From: Desulfovibrio subterraneus
Lineage (GTDB): Bacteria; Desulfobacterota; Desulfovibrionia; Desulfovibrionales; Desulfovibrionaceae
Length of the DNA stretch: 64,000 nucleotides
Assembly: GCF_013340285.1 (NCBI RefSeq)
Contig: NZ_BLVO01000016.1
Span: 845,227 to 909,226 of the forward strand
Direction of reading: 5' to 3'
A program made the position numbers and the translations under genes. Positions 41,848-51,192 of this stretch are shown here, in pieces (within the stretch, counting starts at the first letter, position 1; each line of letters starts with the position of its first letter). The notes under the pieces were generated by a model, which was given only the letters and a program-made list of their open reading frames with translations, made no database searches and had not been told where the DNA came from.

Positions 41848-43446
41848 ATGGAAGGCTTTTCGTTTGAAGGGGTGGAACTGTCGCAGGAAGTGCTCAAGTC
41901 CATCGAGGACATGGGTTTTGAAGAAGCATCACCCATCCAGGCTCTTGCTATCCCGCCCATTCTGCAGGGCAAGGACATAATCGGGCAGGCTCAGACCGGC
42001 ACCGGCAAAACCGCTGCGTTCGGCATTCCCATTCTCGAACGCATCAACCCGCGTGATCGCGACGTGCAGGCCATTGTGCTGTGTCCCACCCGCGAGCTTG
42101 CCATTCAGGTATCCGAAGAAATTTCAAACCTCGCCAAGCGCATGCGTAGCGTGAGCGTGCTGCCCGTTTACGGCGGCCAGCCCATCGACCGCCAGTTCAA
42201 GGCGCTCAAGCGCGGCGCACAGGTTCTGGTAGGCACGCCCGGCCGTGTTATGGACCACCTGGAGCGGGGTACCATCACCTTGGATAAGGTGGTCATGGCC
42301 GTGCTGGACGAAGCGGACGAAATGCTCGACATGGGCTTCCGCGACGACATCGAGTTCATCCTCGAAAAAGCGCCCGAGACGGTTCAGACCGTATTCTTCT
42401 CCGCCACCATGCCGCCGGAAATTCTGCAGCTGGCAAAGCGCTTCCTCAAGGAGCCCGAATTCCTCAAGGTGACCCAGAAGGTGCTCACCGTGCCCAGCAT
42501 TGAGCAGATTTACTATGAGGTGCGTCCCTTCCAGAAGATGGATGCCCTGTGTCGCGTGCTGGACGTGTACAACCCCAAGCTGACCGTGGTGTTCTGTTCC
42601 ACCAAGCGTGGTGTTGACGAGCTGACGGCCAACCTGCAGGCGCGCGGTTATCAGGCCGACGGGCTGCACGGCAACCTGAACCAGACCCAGCGTGACCGCG
42701 TGATGAACCGGTTCCGTAAGGGCGGTATTGAAATCCTTGTTGCCACGGACGTGGCGGCACGCGGTATCGACGTGGAAAACGTTGAAGCCGTGGTGAACTT
42801 CGATATTCCCAACGACGTGGAATACTACGTGCACCGTATCGGCCGTACCGGCCGCGCAGGCCGCACCGGTCGCGCCTTCACCTTCGTTTCTCCCAAGGAA
42901 TTCTGGAAGCTGCGTGACATCAAGCGCTACACCAAGGCGCGCATTGTCCAGCATCAGATTCCCTCCATCGAGGAAGTGGAAACCGCCAAGTCCGGCCAAC
43001 TGCTCGGAGAAATCCGCTCGCAGATTCAGACCGGCAACCTTGAGCGCTACATCTCCACCGTGGAGAACTTCATCGAGAGCGAATTTAACGGCGACCTCAC
43101 CACCATGGAAATGGCCGCAGCCCTGCTGCGTATCATGATGAAGCGTGACCTCGGCGACGCCGTGCCGGACGAAACCGGCGGATTCGGCGACACCGGCGCA
43201 CAGGTGGGCATGGTTCGCCTGTTCGTGAACGTGGGCCGCAAGATGCGCATTGGCGCGCGCGACATCGTTGGTGCCATTGCCGGTGAAACCGGCCTGCCCG
43301 GCAAGATGATCGGCAACATCGACATCTACGACCGCTTCACCTTTGTGGAAGTGCCGCAGGATTACGCACAGGAAGTGCTCGGTGTCATGAACGGCAACCA
43401 GATTCGCGGCTACCGCCTCTTTGTGGAGCCCGCCAGCCGCAAGTAA
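41848..43446 (+). CDS. DEAD-box ATP-dependent RNA helicase, DeaD/CsdA-like
   Basis: 532 residues, ATG 41848 after AAGGAAGA. Q motif (FEEASPIQALAIPPILQGKD), Walker A AQTGTGKTAA, PTRELA, GTPGRV, DEAD in AVLDEADEMLDMGF, SAT in FFSATMP, and the second RecA domain ending HRIGRTGRAGRTG. The C-terminal 70 residues (VRLFVNVGRKMRIGARDIVGAIAGETGL) form the DbpA-type RNA-binding domain that docks to structured RNA. It probably remodels rRNA or mRNA during growth or cold. The 3' terminator at 43473 is followed by a structured spacer. Confidence 0.95.
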   Translation: MEGFSFEGVELSQEVLKSIEDMGFEEASPIQALAIPPILQGKDIIGQAQTGTGKTAAFGIPILERINPRDRDVQAIVLCPTRELAIQVSEEISNLAKRMRSVSVLPVYGGQPIDRQFKALKRGAQVLVGTPGRVMDHLERGTITLDKVVMAVLDEADEMLDMGFRDDIEFILEKAPETVQTVFFSATMPPEILQLAKRFLKEPEFLKVTQKVLTVPSIEQIYYEVRPFQKMDALCRVLDVYNPKLTVVFCSTKRGVDELTANLQARGYQADGLHGNLNQTQRDRVMNRFRKGGIEILVATDVAARGIDVENVEAVVNFDIPNDVEYYVHRIGRTGRAGRTGRAFTFVSPKEFWKLRDIKRYTKARIVQHQIPSIEEVETAKSGQLLGEIRSQIQTGNLERYISTVENFIESEFNGDLTTMEMAAALLRIMMKRDLGDAVPDETGGFGDTGAQVGMVRLFVNVGRKMRIGARDIVGAIAGETGLPGKMIGNIDIYDRFTFVEVPQDYAQEVLGVMNGNQIRGYRLFVEPASRK

Positions 43447-43472
43447 CGGCTGATTGGCATACGACAGAATAT

Positions 43473-43503
43473 GAAAGGCCGCCCATTGGGTGGCCTTTCA
43501 GGT
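43473..43503 (+). terminator. Terminator after the DEAD-box gene
   Basis: Stem GAAAGGCCGCCC / GGGTGGCCTTTC (one G-T pair) with ATT loop. The T run is short. Confidence 0.75.
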
Positions 43504-43510
43504 TAGTGAC

Positions 43511-43612
43511 AAAACCTCGTTTTCAGTAAAACCGTATTCCCGTTTAGCCGGAACCGAGGTCTGAAAACGGATTTTCATCGCTTATACGAGGTGCAGGAAC
43601 GTTAGGTTCCTG
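43511..43612. other. Structured intergenic segment, possible small RNA
   Basis: Between two terminators. CGTTTTCAG (43518-43526) pairs with CTGAAAACG (43561-43569), and the partly overlapping ACCTCG (43514-43519) pairs with CGAGGT (43555-43560), so two structures compete. A separate hairpin GCAGGAAC / GTTCCTGC is at 43592-43612. No coding frame. Confidence 0.4.
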
Positions 43613-43658
43613 CCCGGCGGAGCCAAAAAATCCCTGAAATAACTTTGTCAGCAGTCTG

Positions 43659-43687
43659 AAAGGCCACCCGAAAGGGCGGCCTTTTTT
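43659..43687. terminator. Bidirectional terminator after the lipoprotein gene
   Basis: Stem AAGGCCACCC / GGGCGGCCTT (one mismatch-type G-T) around a GAAA loop, with T run on the plus strand and A/T on the other. It lies after the leftward lipoprotein gene (stop at 43720). Confidence 0.8.
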
Positions 43688-43719
43688 GATATGGGCGGTG
43701 GAGTGCGTGAGGCAGCGGG

Positions 43720-44331
43720 CTACTTTCGGATAATGATGAACTGCTCGTTGCCGCAGTCGTGCTTCTGGCCGAAAACCTTGATGTGGTAGATGCGCAGCTC
43801 GTCATCGCCTTCCGGACGGATAACGATATTCCGCGCTGTCTTGCCGATGAACACCTCATGCCACTGCCTGATCTTCTTGATGTCCACTCGCTCTGCAAGT
43901 TGATCGTCGGCATAGAAATGTGCGACAGCGTCGTGCTTGTCACCGATGTTGTCGTCCGCCAGAAACTGGATGTAATCCACACTGGCCAAAGCCTTCAGAG
44001 GCAGTATGACCCGGCTGTCTATTCCGCCGCACCGGCTCCCGCCGAGGCAGATGGGCGTTTGCGGAACAATCTCCAGAATCATTCCGGCGGCAAGATCGTT
44101 GCGGTGCTGTTCTTCGCGTTTCGCCGCTTCTGCGGCGGCTACGCGGGCGCGGCGTTCCTCATCCAGTTTTTGCTGTTCAATATCCAGTTGTGCCTGCTTT
44201 TCCCGTGCGACCATCTGCTGTTCCGAAGACAGGCCCTGCCACTCATCGTCAGTCATGCCGAGCGGATTGCGGGCGCAGGCGCACAGGAACATTGCCAAGG
44301 CAGCGAGCAGTACATAACGGAAATATCGCAA
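43720..44331 (-). CDS. Putative lipoprotein with coiled coil
   Basis: 203 residues from a TTG at 44331, chosen because GGAGGG lies five bases upstream; the frame is open to a GTG ten codons earlier. Signal peptide RYFRYVLLAALAMFLCAC with a lipobox-like L-C-A-C, then a coiled-coil segment rich in Gln, Glu, Arg and Ala (about 30-85), then a beta-rich domain with RVILPLKALASVDYIQFLADDN and RIYHIKVFGQ. Probably lies in the periplasm, anchored to a membrane. Family not recognised. Confidence 0.7.
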   Translation of the reverse strand: MRYFRYVLLAALAMFLCACARNPLGMTDDEWQGLSSEQQMVAREKQAQLDIEQQKLDEERRARVAAAEAAKREEQHRNDLAAGMILEIVPQTPICLGGSRCGGIDSRVILPLKALASVDYIQFLADDNIGDKHDAVAHFYADDQLAERVDIKKIRQWHEVFIGKTARNIVIRPEGDDELRIYHIKVFGQKHDCGNEQFIIIRK

Positions 44332-44534
44332 GACAACCCTCCGGAGTATCGGGATATGCACGGGGTACCCTTGAGGCTGAGCGCAGGGGCTGCAACACTG
44401 GGAATGCCTGTAACTACTATGGATAATGTATAACGTGCAAGCGGCCGCATATGGAGATGTTCTCTCCGTATGCGGCCGCGCGATATTCTATTGTGTCCTA
44501 TTGTGTCCGGACTATGGTGTGGCCTGCAGTCTGG

Positions 44535-46238
44535 TTATTCCTGCACCCACAGGTCCACTGGCTGGAATCTGGTTACATCCACCAGTCCCTTATCGGTAAG
44601 TTTCAGGGCGGGGATGACGGGCAGGGCAAGGAAGGAAAGCGCGGCAAAGGGGCTGCCGAGCTTGTAGCCGAGCGTGCCGAGGGCATCGTTAATGGATTTC
44701 AGGCCGCTCAGCACTTCGTGCACAGGGGCATCGCTCATCAGCCCTGCAATGGGCAGGGGCAGCGAGGCCAGCACCTTGCCTTCGTGCGCAACAGCAAGGC
44801 CGCCGCCTATGCGCACAACCTCACGCGCGGCCGCAATCATATCCGCATCGGACATGCCGCCGACAATGAGGTTGTGGGAATCGTGCGCCACGGAACCTGC
44901 CAGTGCACCGGCCTTGAGGCCGAGACCGGTCACAAAGCCGAGGCCCACGTTGCCGGTGGCATTGTGGCGTTCAAACACGGCCAGTTTGGCGAGATCGCGG
45001 GCAGGGTCGGCCACGGCTTCCCCATTGGTGATTCTGGCGTCCATGCGCAGGTCTTCGGTGATGATCTGACCGGGAATGATGCCCATCACGCGCAGCTTGC
45101 CCGTGTGCTCGGGTATGCGCAGATCGGCTTCGGTGAGGCTCTTCACGTGCATGGTGTTGCCGGAGAAGGGGGCAGCAGCGGCAAAGCTGCTTTCTGCCAC
45201 GCGTTTGCCGTTCAGGTAGCAGTCGGCAATGGCAAAGGTCTTCAGGTCATCCAGCAGCACGAAGTCTGCACGGTAGCCGGGGGCCACTGCGCCGCGCCGG
45301 TTCAGGCCGAAATAGCGGGCGGTGTTTATGGTCGCCATCTGCACGGCACGCACGGGGTGCAGACCTTCCACCATGGCCTTGCGGAGAATGTCGTCAATGT
45401 GGCCGTCGGCCACAAGGTCATTCACCAGTCTGTCGTCGCAGACAAACGAGGTGCGCTGGCTGTTGAAGTCGTTCAGCACGGCCATGAGCTCGTGCATGTT
45501 GTGTTCCTGCGAGCCTTCGCGCACCATCAGGTGCATGCCCTTGCGCAGCTTCTCACGGGCTTCCTCCACGGTGGAGGTTTCGTGGTCGCTGGCAGGGCCG
45601 CCGATGATGTAGGCATTCAGGTCCTTGCCCTGCAGCAGCGGGGCGTGGCCGTCTATGACGCGGCCGCGTGCGGCTTCCAGTTTGGCAAGCACACCGGCAT
45701 CGCGGAACAGCACGCCGGGGTAGTTCATCATCTCGGCAAGGCCGAGGATGCGGTCGGGGTAGCGGTCCAGAAAATCTCGCACATGTGCATCCGTCAGCAC
45801 CGCGCCGGAGGTTTCCATGTGTGTGGCAGGCACGCACGAGGGCATCATCACGAACACGGAAAGCGGCAGGTCTTTGCTCACCGCAAGCATGTATTCAATG
45901 CCTTCCGCGCCCATGACGTTGGCAATTTCGTGCGGGTCGCAGATGACTGCGGCGGTGCCGTGCGTTGCGGCGGCTTCCGCAAAGCGGGGCGGTGCCAGCA
46001 GGGTGGACTCGATATGGATGTGTCCGTCAATGAGGCCGGGCACGCAGTAGCGTCCTTTGCCATCCACAACGGTTTTGGCTTCATATTCCTCAAAACCGAT
46101 GATCACGCCGTCGCGTACTGCGATGTTGGCGGGATGAATCTCGCCGGAAAGCACGTTCACCAGTTGAACGTTGCGTACCAGCAGGTCGGCGGGTTCTTCG
46201 CCGCGTGCGGCGCAAATAAGGGTCTTGAGTTCGGTCAT
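44535..46238 (-). CDS. ade: Adenine deaminase
   Basis: 567 residues. Converts adenine to hypoxanthine and ammonia. The amidohydrolase-fold motifs are YCVPGLIDGHIHIESTLL (HxH), AAVICDPHEIANVMG, HAPLLQGKDLNAYIIGG and the SDHETSTVEEAREKLRKG segment; the C-terminal domain has VAHDSHNLIVGG and GGLAVAHEGKVLASLPLPIAGL. All are typical of the bacterial Ade family, not the adenosine-deaminase-like group. ATG 46238, two bases after the permease stop. Last gene of the purine uptake operon. Confidence 0.95.
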   Translation of the reverse strand: MTELKTLICAARGEEPADLLVRNVQLVNVLSGEIHPANIAVRDGVIIGFEEYEAKTVVDGKGRYCVPGLIDGHIHIESTLLAPPRFAEAAATHGTAAVICDPHEIANVMGAEGIEYMLAVSKDLPLSVFVMMPSCVPATHMETSGAVLTDAHVRDFLDRYPDRILGLAEMMNYPGVLFRDAGVLAKLEAARGRVIDGHAPLLQGKDLNAYIIGGPASDHETSTVEEAREKLRKGMHLMVREGSQEHNMHELMAVLNDFNSQRTSFVCDDRLVNDLVADGHIDDILRKAMVEGLHPVRAVQMATINTARYFGLNRRGAVAPGYRADFVLLDDLKTFAIADCYLNGKRVAESSFAAAAPFSGNTMHVKSLTEADLRIPEHTGKLRVMGIIPGQIITEDLRMDARITNGEAVADPARDLAKLAVFERHNATGNVGLGFVTGLGLKAGALAGSVAHDSHNLIVGGMSDADMIAAAREVVRIGGGLAVAHEGKVLASLPLPIAGLMSDAPVHEVLSGLKSINDALGTLGYKLGSPFAALSFLALPVIPALKLTDKGLVDVTRFQPVDLWVQE

Positions 46239-46240
46239 GA

Positions 46241-47170
46241 TCAGCCCTCCCGGCTGAATGGAACGCCGAGCGCAGCCGGAGCGGCCCCGCGTCCTTGTGT
46301 ACGGTCAAGTCGCATCACCACGATGAGTACCAGTATTGTAGCAAGATAGGGGAACATGCGCAGCACGTTTATGGGAATAAGTTCCACGCCCGTCGCCTGA
46401 AAGAAGAATTGCAGCGCGGTCAGCCCGCCGAAAAGCAGTGCACCGAGAAAGGCGCGCAAGGGGTACCATGTGGCGAAGATGACCATGGCAATGGCTATCC
46501 AGCCCTGTCCCATGGTCATGTTTTCCTTCCAGCCCGGCGTGTAGGCCAGCGAGAGATAGGCACCGCCAAGACCCGCCATGCAGCCGCCGAAAACCGTGCA
46601 GCCGTAGCGGATGGCGGCCACGTTCACGCCCACGGCGTCTGCAGAGGCGGCGTCCTCGCCCACGGCGCGGATTTTGAGGCCCAGCCGGGTGCGGAAGAGC
46701 AGCCATGCGCCCAGCGGTACGAGGATGTAGGCAAGATAGACCAGCGGCGTCTGCTTGAAGAAAATGTCGCCGATGACCGGAATATCGCTGAGGTATGGCA
46801 CCACGTAGACCTTCATGCGCAGCGCGGCCTTGCCGATGTAGGCACGGCCGAGAAAGCTGGAAAGGCCCGCGCCGAGGATGGTCAGCGCAAGGCCGGAAAG
46901 GGTCTGGTTAACCCGCAGGGTGATGGCAAAAAAGGCGTGCAGCAGGGCCAGCAGGCCGCCGACAGCCATGCCGCCGAGTGTGGCCAGCACGGGGTTGCCG
47001 GTGGCGGAACCGGCGGCAACGCCTGCCAGTGCGCCCATGAGCATCATGCCTTCCACGCCGAGGTTCAGCACGCCGCTGCGTTCGGCGTAGATTTCGCCGA
47101 GGGCGGCAAAGCATACGGCCACGGAGGATTTCATGGCGATTTTGGCTATGAAGGTAAAGTCGTCGAGCAT
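46241..47170 (-). CDS. ABC transporter permease for purines/nucleosides (second)
   Basis: 309 residues, about nine membrane helices, of the BmpA-associated permease family. Motifs: IYAERSGVLNLGVEGMMLMGALAG (typical N-terminal signature), LRVNQTLSGLALTILGAG, and ADAVGVNVAAIRYGCTVFGGCMAGLGGAYLSL (the EAA-like coupling region). ATG 47170. It lies after the first permease across an unusual 527-bp gap, and immediately before adenine deaminase. With the ATPase and binding protein upstream it forms a purine or nucleoside importer. Confidence 0.9.
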   Translation of the reverse strand: MLDDFTFIAKIAMKSSVAVCFAALGEIYAERSGVLNLGVEGMMLMGALAGVAAGSATGNPVLATLGGMAVGGLLALLHAFFAITLRVNQTLSGLALTILGAGLSSFLGRAYIGKAALRMKVYVVPYLSDIPVIGDIFFKQTPLVYLAYILVPLGAWLLFRTRLGLKIRAVGEDAASADAVGVNVAAIRYGCTVFGGCMAGLGGAYLSLAYTPGWKENMTMGQGWIAIAMVIFATWYPLRAFLGALLFGGLTALQFFFQATGVELIPINVLRMFPYLATILVLIVVMRLDRTQGRGAAPAALGVPFSREG

Positions 47171-47697
47171 TTGAGTATCCTCATGGGGAGAATGGGTAGG
47201 GGGTGAGGGGGCTTGGGGGGCCTTTCACCGACTACAACAAGTCGTATCCAGTTATTCCTTTTGCCGCCTTCCGCGGGACCAGAAAGGGCCTCAGCCGGGG
47301 CTGCGCCCCTCAGCAAGGCCCTCTCTGGACTCTCCCTGCCTCGCCCCGCTTAAGTCAGCAGTCGTTGAGAGCAGGATTGTCCTGCCGTGAAAGCGAAGCG
47401 CTTTCAATCGGCATGGGAGGCTTGGCCGGAGCCGTGCTGTTCAAAATTCAGAGTGCCGTTTCTCTTCCGGTAAGCCGCTATCGGCAGGAAGAGGCTGTAT
47501 GTTGTCGCTGTCGGGGTTTCCAAAGGGCATCATGCCCTTTGGCCGCCGGAGGCACCTTAATTGTGCTTAATCTCGGCGATTTGCCTATCTCGCCACTCAC
47601 GGAGTGTTTGGTTGCCGAAGGCAAACTTTCCATGCATAACAGCTTAACATCACTAACGAAAAAATAAAAAATCTTATCCCTGTTAGTCCATTGCCGC
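47171..47697. repeat. Long non-coding insert inside the purine operon, rich in hairpins
   Basis: 527 bp without a credible gene between two permease genes that are usually adjacent. It contains nested hairpins: 47283-47325 (AGGGCCT / AGGCCCT around GGGGC-TGC-GCCCC), GAAAGCG-AAG-CGCTTTC near 47389, and on the minus strand GGTGCCTCCGGCGGCC followed by AAAGGGCATGATGCCCTTT near 47519-47560. This last composition is familiar to me from dispersed intergenic repeats in Desulfovibrio genomes. An open frame on the plus strand here looks spurious. Confidence 0.5.
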
Positions 47698-48765
47698 CTA
47701 TACGGCCTTTCTGCCGGCCCATTTGATGTGGTAGCGGCTGATGGTCTCGCTGAGCAGAAAGCCGAAGAGCAACGCACCTTCGAGTATGCGGCTGATGGAT
47801 GCGGGTAGTTGCATGGCCGTGGCGAGCTGTTCGCCGCCTACGATGAAGACGCCGAGCAGCAGGGCACAGAAGGGGACGAGGCGCGGCTGCAAAGCGGCGA
47901 GGCAGGCGACGATGATGCCGTCGTAGCCGTAGCCGGAGGCAAAGCCGTCCTGCAGGCGGTAGTGTATGGCCGCAGCTTCTCCCATGCCAGCAAGACCGGC
48001 GAGCGCACCGCTCAGGCCCATGACCAGCAGAGTCTGGCGGGGTACGTTAAGCCCTGCATAGGCTGCAGCCTTTGGGCCGTTGCCGATGATGCGGACAGAA
48101 AAACCCCATTTGGAGCGGGAAAGCAGGTAGTGGAAGGCGATGACCAGCACCAGCGCGAGCAGCAGGCCGAGATGGATGCGCGTATCACCGAAGCGTGGCA
48201 GCATGGCAGCGGGCGGAAACAGCGGCGTGCCGGGGAACCCCATGCCGTTGGGGTCGCGCCACGGGCCGTAGTACAGGTGCTCCATCATGATGATGGCCAC
48301 ATAGTTGAGCAGCAGGGTGGTGAGAATCTCGCTCACATTGCCCCACACCCGCAGGCAGGCAGGAACGAGTGCCCACAAAGCGCCGAACAGCGCACCGCAC
48401 AGCACAACGGCAGGCAGAAGCAGCGGGGCGGGCAGCACGGGGCCGAGATACATGACAGCACCGGCGGCGCCTATGCCCCCCATGACAAACTGGCCTTCAC
48501 AGCCGATGTTCCACAGCAGCATGGTGGCGCACAGGGCCACGGCAAGGCCGGTCAGGGTGAGCGGAATGGCCTTGACCACCACCTCGGAAAGACCGAATCC
48601 CGAGCCGAGCGCCCCCTTGAACATGGCCGCATAGGCCGCAAAGGGGTTGGCACCGTAACCGGCCATGACAATGGCTCCCGCAACAAGGGCGGTGCCGAGC
48701 GCAATGGCGGCGGTGAGCAGGCCTTCATGCTTCAGGCGGGTATGACGTTTTTCAAGCAGCAGCAT
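47698..48765 (-). CDS. ABC transporter permease for purines/nucleosides (first)
   Basis: 355 residues from ATG 48765; the frame extends upstream but only as a shadow of the ATPase gene. Ten or so membrane helices, with LTGLAVALCATMLLWNIGCEGQFVMGGIGAAG and NVSEILTTLLLNYVAIIMMEHL typical of BmpA-linked permeases, and the coupling loop AAAYAGLNVPRQTLLVMGLSGALAGLAG. It forms a heterodimer with the other permease. It follows the ATPase gene by 53 bp. Confidence 0.9.
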   Translation of the reverse strand: MLLLEKRHTRLKHEGLLTAAIALGTALVAGAIVMAGYGANPFAAYAAMFKGALGSGFGLSEVVVKAIPLTLTGLAVALCATMLLWNIGCEGQFVMGGIGAAGAVMYLGPVLPAPLLLPAVVLCGALFGALWALVPACLRVWGNVSEILTTLLLNYVAIIMMEHLYYGPWRDPNGMGFPGTPLFPPAAMLPRFGDTRIHLGLLLALVLVIAFHYLLSRSKWGFSVRIIGNGPKAAAYAGLNVPRQTLLVMGLSGALAGLAGMGEAAAIHYRLQDGFASGYGYDGIIVACLAALQPRLVPFCALLLGVFIVGGEQLATAMQLPASISRILEGALLFGFLLSETISRYHIKWAGRKAV

Positions 48766-48818
48766 TGTGTTTGTCCATGTACCGGCAGCAAATTCCGGCT
48801 TGGGTTCCGGCTGATGTC

Positions 48819-50378
48819 TCAGCCCTGCACCGTGCCAGCCATGAGCAGGCCGATGCGTTCCACGCGCTCTGCGTCGCGTGTGTCGATAATATCCAGAAGC
48901 CTGCCACGGAACATCACGCCTATGCGGTCGGACAGGGAAAGGGCCTCTTTCAGGTCGCCGGTGACAATGAGCACGCCGGAATGTTCCCGCTGTGCCAGAA
49001 TCGCGGCCCACACGTCTTCCGTGGCCTTGATATCCAGCCCCTGTGTGGGCTGTTCGGCAATGAACAGGCCGGGGTTGCGTGCCATTTCGCGGGCCAGAAG
49101 CAGCTTTTGCAGATTGCCACCGGAAAGTGAGCCTGCCAGCGTGGCCGTGTTGTGCGTGACGATGTTGAAGCGGTTTATGGCCTCGCGGGTTTCCTGCTCC
49201 ATGCGTTCCGCATCCAGCCACGGGCCGTCGCCTGCCGCATCGCGGCGGGTGAGGAAAAAGTTCTCGCGCAGTCCCATACCGGCAATGCTGCCTATGTGGT
49301 GTCTGTCTTCCGGCACATAGGCTATGCCTCCGGCGTTCTGCCTGTCGCGGGATGCGTGCCATTCGCGCGCAGAAAATTCGCGGCCCATGAAGGCCACGCT
49401 GCCCGATGCGGCAGCGACCGTACCGGCCACGGCTTCCGCAAGGGCTTCCTGCCCGTTGCCGGCCACGCCCACAATAGAGAAGACCTCGCCCTTGCGCACG
49501 GCAAAGCGGATATCCTCAAAGGCGGGACTGCTCAGGCCGCGTGCCTCGAACACTGTTTCCCCAAGAGGGATGTCCGGCTTGTCCACCCGCAGCACCAGCT
49601 CGCGGCCGACCATGAGGCGGGCCAGCTCAAGCTTGTTGTTGATCTTGCAGGGTTCGGTCTGCGCAACGATGCGTCCGCGCCGGAGTATGGCAATGCGGTC
49701 TGCAGCGCTGAGCACTTCTTCCAGCTTGTGGGTGATGAACAGAATGCCGCGACCGTCCGCCTTGAGCTTGCGGAAGACCTCAAACAGGCCTTCCACCTCC
49801 GGCTGGGCAAGCACGGCCGTGGGTTCGTCAAAGATGAGTATGCGGGCGTCCTGCACCAGCAGCTTAAGAATTTCCACCCGCTGCCGTTCGCCCATGGACA
49901 GATCGCGGATGCGCGCCCTGGGATCAACCTGCAGGCCGTAGCGTTCTGCCAGCTCGGTTATACGTGCGGTGACGGTGGCAAGGGTGTGGCGCTTTTCGTC
50001 CTTCATGCGTGCGGCATCGGCGGCGAGCAGAATGTTCTCCGCCACAGTGAGTGGGCCGATGAGCATGAAGCGCTGATACACCATGCCTATGCCGCGTTGC
50101 AGCGCCTGCGCGGGCGATGTGAAGTGCACGGGCCGACCGTCCAGCCGCAGCTCGCCCTCGTCGGGCCGGTAGCGGCCCGCGATGACGGACATGAGGGTGG
50201 ACTTGCCTGCGCCGTTTTCGCCGAGAATGGCCACAATCTGGCCTGCGTGCACGGTCAGGTCCACGCCGCTGTTGGCGAGCACCGGGCCGAAACGTTTGGC
50301 AATGCCCACGCATTCGAGCAGGGGCAGGGCGCGTTCCGGTGTTACCGTACAGGGCGGCTTCACGGCTTCGTCGTTCAT
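48819..50378 (-). CDS. ABC transporter ATPase with two nucleotide-binding domains (purine/nucleoside import)
   Basis: 519 residues from ATG 50378. Like sugar and nucleoside importers of this class it has two ATPase domains: the first with Walker A GENGAGKST, signature LSMGERQRVEILK and Walker B ILIFDEPTAVL; the second with a degenerate P-loop GVAGNGQEAL, signature LSGGNLQKLLLAREM and FIAEQPTQGLDIKA. Such degenerate second sites are normal here. The start is one base after the phosphoribosyltransferase stop. Confidence 0.94.
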   Translation of the reverse strand: MNDEAVKPPCTVTPERALPLLECVGIAKRFGPVLANSGVDLTVHAGQIVAILGENGAGKSTLMSVIAGRYRPDEGELRLDGRPVHFTSPAQALQRGIGMVYQRFMLIGPLTVAENILLAADAARMKDEKRHTLATVTARITELAERYGLQVDPRARIRDLSMGERQRVEILKLLVQDARILIFDEPTAVLAQPEVEGLFEVFRKLKADGRGILFITHKLEEVLSAADRIAILRRGRIVAQTEPCKINNKLELARLMVGRELVLRVDKPDIPLGETVFEARGLSSPAFEDIRFAVRKGEVFSIVGVAGNGQEALAEAVAGTVAAASGSVAFMGREFSAREWHASRDRQNAGGIAYVPEDRHHIGSIAGMGLRENFFLTRRDAAGDGPWLDAERMEQETREAINRFNIVTHNTATLAGSLSGGNLQKLLLAREMARNPGLFIAEQPTQGLDIKATEDVWAAILAQREHSGVLIVTGDLKEALSLSDRIGVMFRGRLLDIIDTRDAERVERIGLLMAGTVQG

Positions 50379-50379
50379 G

Positions 50380-51027
50380 CTATGCGGTCTCCAGTATCGG
50401 CTTGGGCAGCACGCCCACGGAATGGACGGACGCGGGCAGCAGAGGAGACTGCTCGCCCTCGATGGCGGCGCAGAAAATGGCGCTGATGGTGGGCGCGGGC
50501 AGCTGCTTGAGGCGCATGACCTCTTCGAGCAGGTCGGCCAGACTGAAAATGGTGCCGCCGGTGGAAACCACGTCATCCAGCAGGATGAAGCGCTTGCCGC
50601 GTGCCAGCAGGTTCATGTCGCGTTCATACAGGGCAAGGAACTTGCCGCCGCTGGTGATGGAGGATGCACCGATCTGCAGCACGGGTCGGCGGTCGGCCTC
50701 CATGTGGGGCTTCACGCGGTTGTAGGCCACGGCCATGGCTTCAAGGCCAAGCTCTTCGGCCACTACCTGTGCCAGTTGCAGGCCTTTTTCCACCACGGTG
50801 AGCAGCACCACGTCGGTAAGATCACCCACCACGTCACGTATTTTCTTTGCCAGCAGCACGCCGATGTCGCGGTTCAGGCGCACCTGACCCACAAGGTTGA
50901 GCGAGGCAATCTTCAGAATTTTGCCGTCGGCGGGTACGCGCACCAGCGGCAGTTCCACCGCGTAGGGCAGGCCGGGTACTTCCCAGCGGTATTTCTCACC
51001 GGAATCGAGTCCCTGTAATACGTCCAT
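50380..51027 (-). CDS. Adenine phosphoribosyltransferase-like protein
   Basis: 215 residues. The PRPP-binding motif FILLDDVVSTGGT (about 147-159) and a second region DVVLLTVVEKGLQLAQVVAEELG identify a type I phosphoribosyltransferase; SGGKFLALYERDMNLLARG resembles adenine phosphoribosyltransferases. It would trap imported adenine as AMP. It is longer at the N-terminus than the usual Apt of about 170-180 residues. In an operon with adenine deaminase and a purine importer, adenine is the likely substrate; xanthine or another base is possible. Confidence 0.8.
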   Translation of the reverse strand: MDVLQGLDSGEKYRWEVPGLPYAVELPLVRVPADGKILKIASLNLVGQVRLNRDIGVLLAKKIRDVVGDLTDVVLLTVVEKGLQLAQVVAEELGLEAMAVAYNRVKPHMEADRRPVLQIGASSITSGGKFLALYERDMNLLARGKRFILLDDVVSTGGTIFSLADLLEEVMRLKQLPAPTISAIFCAAIEGEQSPLLPASVHSVGVLPKPILETA

Positions 51028-51192
51028 CAGTTATCTCCATGTGGTTCCGGCGGGCAGCGCTCCGGCTGTCCGGTTGGAGGAAGGGGTTGCAATGACGAAT
51101 TTCGGGCCGTGCAGGTTGACGCATACGGGAGCGGTCCGCACCGGCGTGTGTCCGGTTTGCGGCAGACGAGCGGCCTGTTCCTGCTTCCTCTT

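Noticed and set aside
44451..46349. Long plus-strand frame opposite adenine deaminase
   Set aside because: It is the complementary reading of a clear, conserved gene and has His/Gly-rich shadow composition.
47203..47667. Plus-strand frame of 154 codons inside the purine operon gap
   Set aside because: Low-complexity, hairpin-derived composition, no ribosome-binding site, and opposite strand to the operon.
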